64,000 nt of DNA from Streptomyces erythrochromogenes (GTDB taxonomy: Bacteria; Actinomycetota; Actinomycetes; Streptomycetales; Streptomycetaceae): the NCBI RefSeq assembly GCF_036170895.1, contig NZ_CP108036.1, positions 5,635,501 to 5,699,500 of the forward strand. Reading direction: 5' to 3'. The translations under genes were made by a program, and so were the position numbers. Positions 41,929 through 51,813 of this stretch are shown here, one piece after another; the first letter of the stretch is position 1, and each line of letters opens with the position of its first letter. The notes under the pieces are model-generated. The model was not told where the DNA came from, searched no databases, and was given only the letters and a program-made list of their open reading frames with translations.

Positions 41929-43173
41929 TCAGCCGTGGCTGACCCGGAGTTCCTTGATGCCGTTGAGCCAGGCGGCCCGCAGTCGGCGCGGGCCCTCGCC
42001 GGCCAGCCGCAGGTCGGGCAGCGCGTCGGCCAGGGCGTTGAAGATCAGGTCGATCTCCATCACCGCCAGGGACTTGCCGAGGCAGAAGTGCGGACCGCCG
42101 CCGCCGAAGCCCAGGTGCGGGTTCGGGTCGCGGGTGATGTCGAAGACGTCCGGGTTCTCGAAGACCTCGGGGTCGTGGTTGGCGGAGGAGTAGAACATCC
42201 CCACCCGGTCTCCCGCCTTGATCTTCTGGCCGCCCAGCTCGGTGTCCTGGGTGGCCGTGCGCTGGAAGGACACCACCGGGGTGGCCCAGCGGACGATCTC
42301 CTCCGCGGTGGTGGACGGCCGGGTCGCCTTGTAGAGCTCCCACTGCTCGGGGTGGGTCAGGAAGGCGTGCATGCCGTGGCTGATGGCGTTGCGCGTGGTC
42401 TCGTTGCCCGCGACCGCCAGCAGCAGCACGAAGAAGCCGAACTCGTCGGAGCCGAGGTTGCCCTGGCCCTCGGCGGCCACCAGCTGGGTGACGATGTCCT
42501 GGGCCGGGCACTCCTTGCGCTGCGCGGAGAGGTTCATCGCGTAGCCGATGAGCTCCATGGCGGCGTTGGAGCCGACCTCGGCCGTGATCGCGTACTCCGG
42601 GTCGTCGTAGGCGATCATCTTGTTCGACCAGTCGAAGATCTTGGAGCGGTCCTTCTGCGGTACGCCGATCAGCTCGGCGATGGCCTGCAGCGGGAGCTCG
42701 CACGCCACGTGCGTGACGAAGTCGAAGCTCCCGTCGGCCGCTGCCGCCGAGGCCTCCTCGACGATCTTCCGCGCCCGGTCGCGCAGGGCCTCCTCCAGTC
42801 CGCGGATGGCCCGCGGGGTGAAACCGCGCTGCACGATCTGGCGTACGCGGGAGTGTTCCGGCGGATCCATGTTCAGCATGATCAGCCGCTGGGCGTCTAT
42901 CGCATCACGCTGGATGTGCTCGTTGAAGCGGATGATCGCGGTGTTGGTGGTCGAGGAGAACAGCTCGGGGTGCGTGGAGACGTACTTGACGTCCGCGTGC
43001 CGGGTCACGGCCCAGTAGCCCTCGTCGTCGAAACCGGTGACCCCCCGCCGCTGCGGGCACCACCACACGGGGGCGGTCTGCCGCAGCCGGGCGAACTCCG
43101 GGTAGGGGACCCGGCTCTGGAGGAGGTCGGGGTCGGTGGCGTCGAAGCCATCGGGGAGCGCGGGGCAGGACAT
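41929..43173 (-). CDS. cytochrome P450, CYP125-like (steroid side-chain oxidase type)
   Basis: 414 residues. P450 signatures: I-helix LLAVAGNETTRNAISHG, K-helix EEIVRW, and haem loop HLGFGGGGPHFCLGKSLA with the Cys ligand. NMDPPEHSRVRQIVQRGFTP is typical of the actinobacterial CYP125/CYP142 group, which oxidises the terminal carbon of cholesterol-like side chains. It is divergent from a FadA-type thiolase, and the intergenic region has TAGAAC/GTTC operator-like motifs, as in KstR-type steroid regulons. The substrate is inferred, not proven. Confidence 0.82.
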   Translation of the reverse strand: MSCPALPDGFDATDPDLLQSRVPYPEFARLRQTAPVWWCPQRRGVTGFDDEGYWAVTRHADVKYVSTHPELFSSTTNTAIIRFNEHIQRDAIDAQRLIMLNMDPPEHSRVRQIVQRGFTPRAIRGLEEALRDRARKIVEEASAAAADGSFDFVTHVACELPLQAIAELIGVPQKDRSKIFDWSNKMIAYDDPEYAITAEVGSNAAMELIGYAMNLSAQRKECPAQDIVTQLVAAEGQGNLGSDEFGFFVLLLAVAGNETTRNAISHGMHAFLTHPEQWELYKATRPSTTAEEIVRWATPVVSFQRTATQDTELGGQKIKAGDRVGMFYSSANHDPEVFENPDVFDITRDPNPHLGFGGGGPHFCLGKSLAVMEIDLIFNALADALPDLRLAGEGPRRLRAAWLNGIKELRVSHG

Positions 43174-43225
43174 CGGGCAACTCCAAAGTCTGACGGACCA
43201 TCAGAAGTTGGCTTGAAGGTAGTAA

Positions 43226-43240
43226 CGAGTTCTAGAAGTG
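43226..43240 (-). promoter_or_regulatory. operator-like motif before the P450 gene
   Basis: On the - strand CACTTCTAGAACTCGTT carries the word CTAGAAC also present at 43334-43357 and 52991-53014. It lies ~60 bases before the P450 start. The match is partial. Confidence 0.45.
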
Positions 43241-43333
43241 ACAAGGGTCGGCGCGCCAACTGTTGCGTGTGGAATCCGTGCAGGGCGCGTGCAAGACCCT
43301 TGCGTGCGGGGCCCCAGGTCATAAGACTGCGGA

Positions 43334-44584
<1,251 letters not shown>

Positions 44585-44643
44585 CCGCGCCCGCGCGCAC
44601 ACCCCGCGCGCAGGGCGCCCGCGATCCCTTGGGATGGGATGCA

Positions 44644-44690
44644 GAAGGCCCCGGTGGCCGGACCTGGGGAGGCCGGCCACCGGGGCCTTC
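44644..44690. terminator. terminator between thiolase and transglycosylase genes
   Basis: GAAGGCCCCGGTGGCCGG pairs perfectly over 18 bp with 44673-44690. The genes converge here. A CTGCTA hexamer repeat (five copies, 44701-44730) follows, just 3' of the transglycosylase stop. Confidence 0.85.
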
Positions 44691-44744
44691 GAATGTCTTG
44701 CTGCTACTGCTACTGCTACTGCTACTGCTGCGGCCGGTGCCGGC

Positions 44745-45149
44745 TTAGTACCAGTGGTTGGCCTGCCAGAAGTTCCAGGCCTGGACCGGGCTGCCGTAGC
44801 GCTCGTTCATGTAGTCCAGGCCCCACTTGATCTGGGTGGCCGGGTTGGTCTTCCAGTCGGCGCCCGCGGAGGACATCTTCGAGGCCGGCAGGGCCTGGAC
44901 CAGGCCGTACGCGCCGGAAGAAGAGTTGGTCGCGGTGTGGTTCCAGCCGCTCTCGTGCGAGACGATCTTGTCGAAGGCCGCGAACTGCGCCGGGTCCTTG
45001 ATCATCTGCTGCGCGATCGCCTTCGCACCCGTCGGAGCGGCCTGCGCGGGAACCGCGGCAAGCATGGAACCGGCGACGCCCAGGGCGAGGACGGAACCCA
45101 CGAGGGTCTTCTTGGAAGCGGCGATGCGGCGGATGACAGTGTTGGACAC
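44745..45149 (-). CDS. secreted transglycosylase-like protein (SLT fold)
   Basis: 134 residues from GTG 45149, GGAAGG eight bases upstream. The signal peptide VGSVLALGVAGSMLAAVPAQ is cut before AAPTGA. The domain has FDKIVSHESGWNHTATNSSS (catalytic Glu in HESGW), GAYGLVQALP, and QIKWGLDYMNERYGSPVQAW to the end NFWQANHWY, the compact SLT form of streptomycete cell-wall hydrolases. It should cleave peptidoglycan during growth or spore germination. The mRNA leader is ~120 bases long, with an extra stem CGTGAG/CTCACG. Confidence 0.88.
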   Translation of the reverse strand: MSNTVIRRIAASKKTLVGSVLALGVAGSMLAAVPAQAAPTGAKAIAQQMIKDPAQFAAFDKIVSHESGWNHTATNSSSGAYGLVQALPASKMSSAGADWKTNPATQIKWGLDYMNERYGSPVQAWNFWQANHWY

Positions 45150-45276
45150 GGATGAACCTTCCGAAGGGGACAAGGGCGGTCGCACGCATGCCGAAGTCAT
45201 GCGTGAGCCACTCACGCGAGGGAGAGGGGTTCGTCGGCGGGGGGTGAAGCACCCCTGCCGCCTTGCGACACATCCA

Positions 45277-45305
45277 GTTCTACAGACGCCCCGACGCCCT
45301 GGCAA
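45277..45305 (-). promoter_or_regulatory. vegetative-type promoter of the transglycosylase gene
   Basis: TTGCCA (45300-45305) and TAGAAC (45277-45282) are separated by exactly 17 bases on the - strand, close to the HrdB-type consensus. The rest of the 315-bp gap 45150-45464 holds the leader and an AAAAGGCGCCTTTT palindrome at ~45366-45379; I could not identify a ydaO riboswitch. Confidence 0.55.
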
Positions 45306-45464
45306 AGCCCCCGCCTACTAGCCCGCCTCGCACGCCCGGGCCCACCGACTCCGGGCAAATGGGACAAAAAGGCGCCTTTTGCCGTTCGAAGGCCTACTAC
45401 CCGCCCTCGTATGTGACCTGCGTCCTGTGGGCCGCCTCACCGGCGAGGCCCCCCGAACTCACCC

Positions 45465-46337
45465 TCAGTGGCCGGACGCGTACCCGTCCGCGGCAGGTTT
45501 ACGGACGTCTGCGCCCCCGGAATCGAAGGAGACCGGCGCATCGAACGCAGCTTTGCGCGTCGCCCGCCGCAACGCCCTGAGCAGCGTGCCGCCGAGCGTG
45601 AGCGTCAGTACGACCGTCAGCGCGGCCCGGCCCAGGTCCCAGCCCAGCGAGGTCGCCAGGTAGTACGCGACGAACCTCGCCAGGTTCGCGGCCAACGGCT
45701 CCCCCGCATGGAAGGAGATGCCGTCGCTCATGCCCGGGATGATCGTCCACCCCTGCAGGTTCATGACCGCGCCGTACGCGAACGCGCCCGCGCAGCCGTA
45801 CGCGGCCAGCATCAGCAGCTCCGCCCGGCCCCGGATCCGCTCCGGACCCGGCAGCAGCCCCGCGCCCAGCGAGAACCAGCCCATCGTCAGCATCTGGAAC
45901 GGCATCCACGGCCCGACCCCGCCCGTCAGCAGGGCGGAGGCGAACATCGTCACCGAGCCCAGCACGAACCCGAAGCCCGGGCCGAGCACCCGGCCGGCCA
46001 GCACCATCAGGAAGAACATCGGCTCCAGGCCGGCCGTGCCCGCGCCCAGCGGTCTCAGGGCCGCCCCGACGGCCGCGAGCACGCCGAGCATCGCCACCGC
46101 CTTCGCGTCCATGCCGTCGTCGGCGATCGTCGCCACGACGATGGCGACCAGGAGGGGCAGCAGCACCGCGAACAGCCATGGGGCGTCCTGGGAGTGCGCG
46201 AGCCCCGACTGCCGGTCGGCGAGGAGCGGCCAGCCGAAGGCCGCGATGCCGATGAGGGTGACCAGCACCAGGGCGGCGGCGGCCCGGGGGCCGATCCGGA
46301 CCGGGCGGTTCGACGGGCGGTTCGCCGGGCCGGTCAT
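45465..46337 (-). CDS. ECF transporter S component (substrate-binding membrane subunit)
   Basis: 290 residues with six to seven hydrophobic helices (AALVLVTLIGIAAFGWPLL, MFFLMVLAGRVLGPGFGFVL, AAYGCAGAFAYGAVMNLQGW, FVAYYLATSLGWDLGRAALT). The LGSVTMFASALLTGGVGPWM-PFQM segment is characteristic of ECF S proteins (CbrT/QueT-like superfamily). It overlaps the fused ATPase by ATGA. The operon starts with a cobalamin riboswitch, so vitamin B12 or a precursor is the most likely substrate. Confidence 0.82.
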   Translation of the reverse strand: MTGPANRPSNRPVRIGPRAAAALVLVTLIGIAAFGWPLLADRQSGLAHSQDAPWLFAVLLPLLVAIVVATIADDGMDAKAVAMLGVLAAVGAALRPLGAGTAGLEPMFFLMVLAGRVLGPGFGFVLGSVTMFASALLTGGVGPWMPFQMLTMGWFSLGAGLLPGPERIRGRAELLMLAAYGCAGAFAYGAVMNLQGWTIIPGMSDGISFHAGEPLAANLARFVAYYLATSLGWDLGRAALTVVLTLTLGGTLLRALRRATRKAAFDAPVSFDSGGADVRKPAADGYASGH

Positions 46338-48307
46338 CGGCCCGCCGCCGCGTCGAGAGCCTCGGCCACCTGGCCCACGGTGAGCCAGTGGCCCGGCGCC
46401 AGCACCTTCGCCACCTGCGGCGCGAAGGCCGGAGAGGACACCACGACCTCCGCCGTCGGGCCGTCCGCCACGACCTCCCCGCCCGCCAGGATCACCACGC
46501 GGTCGGCCAGCTCGGCGGCCAGCTCCACGTCGTGGGTGGCCAGGACGACGGCGTGGCCGTCGGCGGCCAGGCCGCGCAGGATCTCGATCAGGCGGGCCTT
46601 GGCGGCGTAGTCCAGACCGCGGGTCGGCTCGTCGAGCAGCAGCAGGGCGGGCCGACCCGTGAGGACCAGCGCCAGGGCCAGGGCCAGGCGCTGGCCCTCG
46701 GACAGGTCACGCGGGTGGGTGTCGTCGGGGACACCCGGCAGCAGTCCGGAGACCAGCTCGCGGCAGGTACCGGGGGCCGCGCCGGCGTCGGAGTCGGCGG
46801 CGGCGCACTCGGCGGCGACCGTGTCGGCGTAGAGCAGGTCGCGGGGCTCCTGCGGGACGAGGCCGACCCGGCGCACCATCTCGGGCGGCGGCGTACGGTG
46901 CGGGGTCCGGCCGCCGACGGTCACCTCGCCGGTGGTGGGGGCGAGCGTACCGACGAGGGTGGAGAGCAGGGTGGACTTGCCGGCGCCGTTGCGGCCCATC
47001 AGGGCGATGGTCTCGCCGGGCGCCACCGTGAGGTCGATGCCGCGCAGCACGTCGGTGCGGGCGCGGCGGAGGCCGAGGTTCCGTACCCGGGCGGTGTCGC
47101 CTGCCGTGTCGCCTGCGGCGGGCTCGGCGGGCTCCGGCTTGCCGCCGCGGCGCAGCAGGCGGCTGAGCAGGCCGGGTGCGGCGTCGCTGCGGGGGGCGCC
47201 GCCCCCGGACCCCCGCGCCTCAAACGCCGGCGAGGCTGGATTGCCGGACCCCGGCGCCTCGAGCGTCGGCGAGGCTGGATTGTCGGATCCCGGTGCCTCG
47301 AGCGTCGGCGAGGCTGGATTGTCGGATCCCGGTGCCTCGAGCGTCGGCGGGGCTGGATTGTCGGATCCCGGTGCCTCGAGCGTCGGCGGGGCTGGAAGGG
47401 CAACCGACGGCGCGGGTCCGGGCAGAGCCCCGGAAGCGGGGTTGGGGGCGGGCAGGGGGTGCACGGGGTTGCCCGGTGCGGAGCCCGCCGCGGGCGAGAG
47501 GCGGCTCCGCAGGGGGGCGGCCCGGCGGCGGGCGTCGCGGACCGAGAGGGGGAGCGGGGACCAGCCCGCGAGGCGGCCCAGGGAGACCACCGGCGGGCAG
47601 ACCGGGGAGACGGCCATCACCTCGGCCGGGGAGCCCAGCACCGGCGCCGCGCCGCGGGCGGGCAGCAGCAGGACGCGGTCGGCGTACTGCACCACCCGCT
47701 CCAACCGGTGCTCCGCCATCAGCACGGTCGTGCCCAGGTCGTGGACCAGCCGCTGGAGGACCGCCAGGACCTCCTCGGCCGCCGCCGGGTCCAGCGCGGA
47801 CGTCGGCTCGTCCAGCACCAGCACCTTCGGGTGCGTCGTCAGCACCGAGCCGATCGCCACCCGCTGCTGCTGGCCGCCCGACAGCGTCGCGATCGGCCGG
47901 TCGCGCAGCTCGTTCAGGCCCAGCAGGTCGAGGGTCTCCTCCACCCGGCGGCGCATCACCGCGGGCGGCAGGCCCAGGGACTCCATCCCGTAGGCCAGCT
48001 CGTCCTCCACCACGTCCGTCACGAAGTGCGCCAGGGGGTCCTGGCCCACCGTGCCCACCACGTCCGCGAGCTCCCGCGGCCGGTGCGTACGCGTGTCGCG
48101 GCCCGCGACCGTGACCCGGCCGCGCAGGGTGCCGCCCGTGAAGTGCGGGACGAGCCCGCTCACCGTCCCCAGCAGGGTGGACTTGCCGACCCCGGACGGG
48201 CCGACCAGCAGCGTCAGCTCGCCCTCCGGGATCTCCAGGTCGACGCCCTGCAGCGAGGGGGCGGAGGCGCCGTCGTAGGTGACCGACACCTGATCGAAGC
48301 GGATCAC
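46334..48307 (-). CDS. ECF transporter fused ATPase (A and A' in one chain)
   Basis: 657 residues from GTG 48307, overlapping the T-component stop by GTGA. First ABC domain: LLVGPSGVGKSTLLG, TLSGGQQQRVAIGSVL and LVLDEPTSALD. Second: ALMGRNGAGKSTLLS, LSEGQRLALALALVL and LLLDEPTRGLD. The linker (residues ~255-385) contains five copies of a 13-residue PTLEAPGSDNPAS-like repeat. The open frame extends much further upstream, but that is antisense shadow. Powers uptake together with the S and T subunits. Confidence 0.9.
   Translation of the reverse strand: MIRFDQVSVTYDGASAPSLQGVDLEIPEGELTLLVGPSGVGKSTLLGTVSGLVPHFTGGTLRGRVTVAGRDTRTHRPRELADVVGTVGQDPLAHFVTDVVEDELAYGMESLGLPPAVMRRRVEETLDLLGLNELRDRPIATLSGGQQQRVAIGSVLTTHPKVLVLDEPTSALDPAAAEEVLAVLQRLVHDLGTTVLMAEHRLERVVQYADRVLLLPARGAAPVLGSPAEVMAVSPVCPPVVSLGRLAGWSPLPLSVRDARRRAAPLRSRLSPAAGSAPGNPVHPLPAPNPASGALPGPAPSVALPAPPTLEAPGSDNPAPPTLEAPGSDNPASPTLEAPGSDNPASPTLEAPGSGNPASPAFEARGSGGGAPRSDAAPGLLSRLLRRGGKPEPAEPAAGDTAGDTARVRNLGLRRARTDVLRGIDLTVAPGETIALMGRNGAGKSTLLSTLVGTLAPTTGEVTVGGRTPHRTPPPEMVRRVGLVPQEPRDLLYADTVAAECAAADSDAGAAPGTCRELVSGLLPGVPDDTHPRDLSEGQRLALALALVLTGRPALLLLDEPTRGLDYAAKARLIEILRGLAADGHAVVLATHDVELAAELADRVVILAGGEVVADGPTAEVVVSSPAFAPQVAKVLAPGHWLTVGQVAEALDAAAGR
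47216..47395. repeat. 39-bp tandem repeat inside the ECF ATPase linker
   Basis: The word GGCTGGA starts at 47234, 47273, 47312, 47351 and 47390, a strict 39-bp period equal to 13 codons. The first unit contains CCTCAAACGCCGGCGAGG, a word I know as part of an interspersed repeat very common in Streptomyces genomes. Expansion keeps the frame of the ATPase gene. Confidence 0.85.
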
Positions 48308-49563
48308 TGCGACGCCTCCTCGGGCGGTACGGGTGCCACGAAGGCGGGCAGCAGGCCGATCAGGACCGCGGCCGCCGGCCACAACGGCAGCGAGGGGGCC
48401 ACCAGCGGGACCACACCCGGATGCAGACCGGCCGGATCGACACCGCCGGCGTAGATGAGCAGGCCGGCGACGGCCGCCCCGGAACCGGCGACCAGCCAGG
48501 CACGCACACCCCACCGGTCGGGCCGGTAGCGGGTGCGCACCGACCGGCGCCCGCCGAGCCGCAGGCCCGCCAGGGCCAGGGCCGCGCCGATGCCGAGCAC
48601 GGGCAGCCCGTACGCCGCGCCCTGCGCGGCCAGCAGCCCGTACGTGCCCGCGCACATGCCGAGCAGGCCGCCGAGGGTGAGGACGGTGGTGGTGTGCCGG
48701 ACGGCCGGCGGGACCTGCGCCGTACGGCCGTAGCCGCGGGCGTCCATCGACGCCGCGACCGCGACCGAGCGCTCCAGGGCGCCCTCCAGCACCGGCAGGC
48801 CGATCTGCAGGACGGCCTTGATCCCGCCGGTGGGGCGGCCGCGCAGCCGGCGGGCGGTGCGCAGGCGCACGACGTCGGCGACCATGTTCGGCGCGAACGT
48901 CATGGCGACGACGACGGCCACCCCCGCCTCGTAGAGGGCGGCCGGCAGGGACTTCAGCAGCCGGGCCGGATTGGCGAGGGCGTTCGCGGCACCCACGCAG
49001 ACCAGGAGCGCGGCCAGCTTGGCGCCGTCGTAGAACGCGAAGACCAGCTGCTCGGCGGTGACCCTCCCGCCGAACCGGATGCCCTGCGCCCACGCGGGCA
49101 GCGGGACCTCCGGGAGGACGAAGAGGGTGTGCGAGCCGGGGATGGGCGAGCCCAGGAGCATCGAGAAGAGCAGGCGCAGGCCGATGACGACGAGGCCGAG
49201 CTTGAGGAAGGCCCCGTAGGAACGGGCCCAGGGCGCGTCCGTGCGGCGGGCGGCCACCACGAAACCGGCGACGCCGACGATCAGCCCGAGGACGAGCGGA
49301 TTGGTCGTGCGCGACGCGGCGGTGGCCAGACCGAGGGCCCACAGCCACCAGGCCCCCGCGTGCAGGGCGGTGGCCCGGCCGGCCTGCGGGGGCCTGAAGC
49401 GTTCGTACGCCGACCGGCGCGGGGAGCCCGCCGCCCCGGGCGCGCTCCGGCGGGCCGGGGGCACGTCGCCGGGTGCGGCTCCGGTGGGCACTCCCGCACG
49501 TGCTCCTGCGGACGCGGATACGGGTGCGGGTGCTCCGGTGGGGCGGGACGCGGGGTGGGTCAT
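48304..49563 (-). CDS. ECF transporter T component (CbiQ-like)
   Basis: 419 residues from MTHPASRPTG, overlapping the SCO2322-family stop by ATGA. The first ~60 residues are low complexity. Five or more membrane helices follow, and the cytoplasmic coupling motifs are ASMDARGYGR (the A-R-G box) after the helix AVAVVVAMTFAPNMVADVVR with LPAALYEAGVA and IGLPVLEGALERSV. The T subunit connects the ATPases to the S subunit. Confidence 0.88.
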   Translation of the reverse strand: MTHPASRPTGAPAPVSASAGARAGVPTGAAPGDVPPARRSAPGAAGSPRRSAYERFRPPQAGRATALHAGAWWLWALGLATAASRTTNPLVLGLIVGVAGFVVAARRTDAPWARSYGAFLKLGLVVIGLRLLFSMLLGSPIPGSHTLFVLPEVPLPAWAQGIRFGGRVTAEQLVFAFYDGAKLAALLVCVGAANALANPARLLKSLPAALYEAGVAVVVAMTFAPNMVADVVRLRTARRLRGRPTGGIKAVLQIGLPVLEGALERSVAVAASMDARGYGRTAQVPPAVRHTTTVLTLGGLLGMCAGTYGLLAAQGAAYGLPVLGIGAALALAGLRLGGRRSVRTRYRPDRWGVRAWLVAGSGAAVAGLLIYAGGVDPAGLHPGVVPLVAPSLPLWPAAAVLIGLLPAFVAPVPPEEASQ

Positions 49564-50219
49564 CGGCGCCGGCGGCGGGACTGCCACACGCCCGCGGCGG
49601 CCAGGACGGCGACCGCGGCGATGCCCACCAGCAGACCGGCGGACGGGCCCCCGCCGCCCGGGGCGGACCCGGACGGCTCGGCGGACGCCTCGGCCGCGCC
49701 GGTCTCCGCGATCTGCTCCCCGCAACCGTGCTGCGGGTAGCCCGCGATGGCGCACAGCAGCGCCGCACTGTTGTAGCGCAGCGGCTTGGCGACCGCCGCC
49801 AGCGCCTCGGCCGTCGTGGCCTCCGGCGCCACCTGCGCACAGGCCGTGCGCGGGGCCTCCTGCGGGACCACCTCGCCCGACGGGGCGTCCGCCTGCACAC
49901 CGAAGTCGATGACGAGGGCCACCCGCTTGCGGCCCTCCGCCGGGGCGGTCGCCCCGCACACGGCCTCGAAATCGGCAGCGGCCCGCGGCTTCGCCGCCTC
50001 CGTCGCCGCGTCCTTGCTCACCGCGAAGCGGAAGCCCTGGACCGAGCCGTCCGCGGGGCGGGCCAGCGAGGGCCCCTGCGACGCGTACGACCACTGGCCG
50101 CCGGCCGCGCCGTCCCAGAACGACCAGTAGCGGTAGCCGGCCGCCAGCGCCGGAGCGGCGGCCAGCAGGGCCAGGACGATGCCGAGAGCGAGGGCCGCGG
50201 CGGGCAGGCGGCGGCGCAT
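49560..50219 (-). CDS. SCO2322-family secreted, membrane-anchored protein
   Basis: 219 residues from MRRRLPAAALALGIVLALLA, a signal peptide cleaved near ALAAGYRY. The mature domain begins YRYWSFWDGAAGGQWSYAS and GSVQGFRFAVS, is beta-rich, and has cysteines in FEAVCGAT, RTACAQVA, LLCAIAGYPQHGCG. A C-terminal helix (AGLLVGIAAVAVLAAAGVW) and RRRRR anchor it. Homologues accompany this ECF operon in other streptomycetes (S. coelicolor SCO2322). The WSFW/GSVQGFRF start is loosely like the beta (DUF4430) domain of transcobalamins; tentative. Confidence 0.78.
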   Translation of the reverse strand: MRRRLPAAALALGIVLALLAAAPALAAGYRYWSFWDGAAGGQWSYASQGPSLARPADGSVQGFRFAVSKDAATEAAKPRAAADFEAVCGATAPAEGRKRVALVIDFGVQADAPSGEVVPQEAPRTACAQVAPEATTAEALAAVAKPLRYNSAALLCAIAGYPQHGCGEQIAETGAAEASAEPSGSAPGGGGPSAGLLVGIAAVAVLAAAGVWQSRRRRR

Positions 50220-51493
50220 CAGAGCTGGTTCTTCTTCCGGCGGCCGCTCAGCAGGATGCCGATGCCCATACCGGCCGCGGCCCCCGCACCGATGATCCAC
50301 CAGAGGTTCTGGCCGCCGGACGGCTCCTCCTTCTCGCCCTCCACCTCGGTCGCGCCGGTGTCCGCGCCCTGCGGGGCCGGGCCCGTCGCGTTCAGCGCGG
50401 CCACGAGGTCGGTGCCTCCGAAGGACTTCGGGTCGGTGCCCGTGGCGTGCGCGGCGAGGACCAGGGTGCCCAGGGCGGCCGGGGAGCCCTTGGCCCACTC
50501 GGCGGAGTTGCCCTTCAGCCACTCCAGCGCGCCCGCCGCCGACTGCTTGTGCCCGGCCGCGGCGAGCGCGATCACCGCGTCGGCGGTGTTGCCGGTGTCC
50601 GCGGTCGGCTGGTCCGCACCCGGGGTGAGGGCGGTCAGGTGGCCGTCCTTCTTGAGGGCCTCGGCCAGGTAGCCGGCCGCGCCCTGGGCGGCGGCCGCGG
50701 CACCGGCGGCCGGGTCCGCGGCGGCAGCCGCCGGGCAGGTCAGCGTGGTCGCGGGGGTGTCCGTACCGGACGGGACGACGGCCGTGCCCTTGCCGAGGCC
50801 GGCGAGCGCCGCCGCGGCCGTGGCGTCGGCGTTGGCGACCAGCTTGCCGCCGACCGGCTGGAACGCGAAGGCGCCCCGGTCCGCGGCCGGCTCGGCGGCG
50901 CAGCCCAGCTGGAAGGAGAGCAGTGCCTCGTACGGGGACTTGCCCGCCTTCGACTTCGTCTCGGCCGGCTTCTCGCCCGCCGCGGTCAGGGCGCTGATCA
51001 CGATGGCGGTCGAGTTGGCGTCGGTGCCGGTGTCCATGGCGCCGCCGGGGTTGGAGCTCCAGCCGCCGTCCTCGTTCTGTACGGACTTCAGCCAGCCCAC
51101 GGCCTTCTTGACGCCGGCGTCGTGGCCGCCGAGCGCGGTCAGCGCCTGCACGGCCGCGGCCGTCGCGTTCGAGTCGATGTACGCCGTCGCGTCGCAGTCC
51201 TTGGTGGTGTCCGCGCGGAATGCGGGGAAGGAGCCGTTCGCGCACTGCTGGCCGACCAGCCAGTCCACGGCCTGCGCGGCGGGCTTGACGCCGACGGTGT
51301 CCTGGGCGAGCAGCGCGAAGGACTGCCGCCACACGCCGTCGTAGGCGGGGTCGTTCTTGCCGTAGAGCCCGGAGGGGATGACCGGGGGCGCGGAGGGGGA
51401 GGGCGGCGCGGTGTCGGCGAGGGCTGCGGGGGCGACACCCACGCAGAGCACGGCGGAGGCGGCGAGCGCGGCGGCGCTGCGGCGGACGGTCAT
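50219..51493 (-). CDS. secreted alpha/alpha-barrel (prenyltransferase/squalene-oxidase repeat) protein, transcobalamin-like
   Basis: 424 residues from MTVRRSAAALAAS; signal peptide cleaved near ALADTAPP. Residues ~60-370 hold helical-hairpin repeats of the terpenoid-cyclase/prenyltransferase class: AVDWLVGQQCANGSFPAF, AVGWLKSVQNEDGGW, GYLAEALKKDGHLTALTPG with TADTGNTADAVIALAAAG, and LEWLKGNSAEWAKGSP. The C-terminus is a membrane helix (LWWIIGAGAAAGMGIGILL) with GRRKKNQL. The animal B12 binders intrinsic factor and transcobalamin use the same barrel. As first gene behind a cobalamin riboswitch and ahead of an ECF importer, it is a good candidate for a surface B12 receptor. Confidence 0.8.
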   Translation of the reverse strand: MTVRRSAAALAASAVLCVGVAPAALADTAPPSPSAPPVIPSGLYGKNDPAYDGVWRQSFALLAQDTVGVKPAAQAVDWLVGQQCANGSFPAFRADTTKDCDATAYIDSNATAAAVQALTALGGHDAGVKKAVGWLKSVQNEDGGWSSNPGGAMDTGTDANSTAIVISALTAAGEKPAETKSKAGKSPYEALLSFQLGCAAEPAADRGAFAFQPVGGKLVANADATAAAALAGLGKGTAVVPSGTDTPATTLTCPAAAAADPAAGAAAAAQGAAGYLAEALKKDGHLTALTPGADQPTADTGNTADAVIALAAAGHKQSAAGALEWLKGNSAEWAKGSPAALGTLVLAAHATGTDPKSFGGTDLVAALNATGPAPQGADTGATEVEGEKEEPSGGQNLWWIIGAGAAAGMGIGILLSGRRKKNQL

Positions 51494-51589
51494 GGGGGAG
51501 GGTGCCTCTCCTGCTGGGGAACCGGGGCAGGCACGCACGGGCACCGGGCTCCGGCTCCGTTTTCCTCGACGGTGCCGGCCGCCGGGAGG

Positions 51590-51725
51590 ACCGGCGGCAC
51601 GAGCCGCGCACTTCGGTACGGGGCATTCCGGCTTCCCGCCCGGGTGGTGCCGGGGGCGGGTCACGGTTGCGGGTCAGCGCCGGAATCGCACCGGCTTCCC
51701 CCCGTACGGGGTGTGGACGACCGCC
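51590..51725 (-). promoter_or_regulatory. cobalamin riboswitch
   Basis: Read on the - strand, GGGGGAAGCCGGTGCGATTC continues into CGGCGCTGACCCGCAACCG and later GGGAAGCCGGAATGCC. These are the core elements of the adenosylcobalamin aptamer, including the GAAGCCGGTG and CGCAACCGTGA boxes. A GC-rich hairpin (CCGCCGG/CCGGCGG, ~51570-51600) between aptamer and start may be the expression platform. It lies ~100 bases before the barrel protein gene and should shut the ECF operon off when B12 is plentiful. Confidence 0.9.
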
Positions 51726-51813
51726 TCACTCTACCGGCCCGTAGCTCCCGGGCCCCGGGGCGTCCGGGGGCGGGCGGCGCCGGGCAGCTTGCGGCCGGCC
51801 CCTGCGGCCGCCC

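Noticed and set aside
45150..45464. ydaO (c-di-AMP) riboswitch before the transglycosylase gene, as in rpf genes
   Set aside because: I could not find the conserved ydaO core; only a promoter and short stems are visible.
47216..47395. CRISPR-like array of 39-bp units
   Set aside because: The units are contiguous with no spacers and stay in frame with the ATPase gene.
46334..49900. One open frame of 1188 codons suggesting a giant fusion ATPase
   Set aside because: The first ~530 codons are the antisense/other-frame shadow of the T component; the real gene starts at GTG 48307 with a GTGA overlap.
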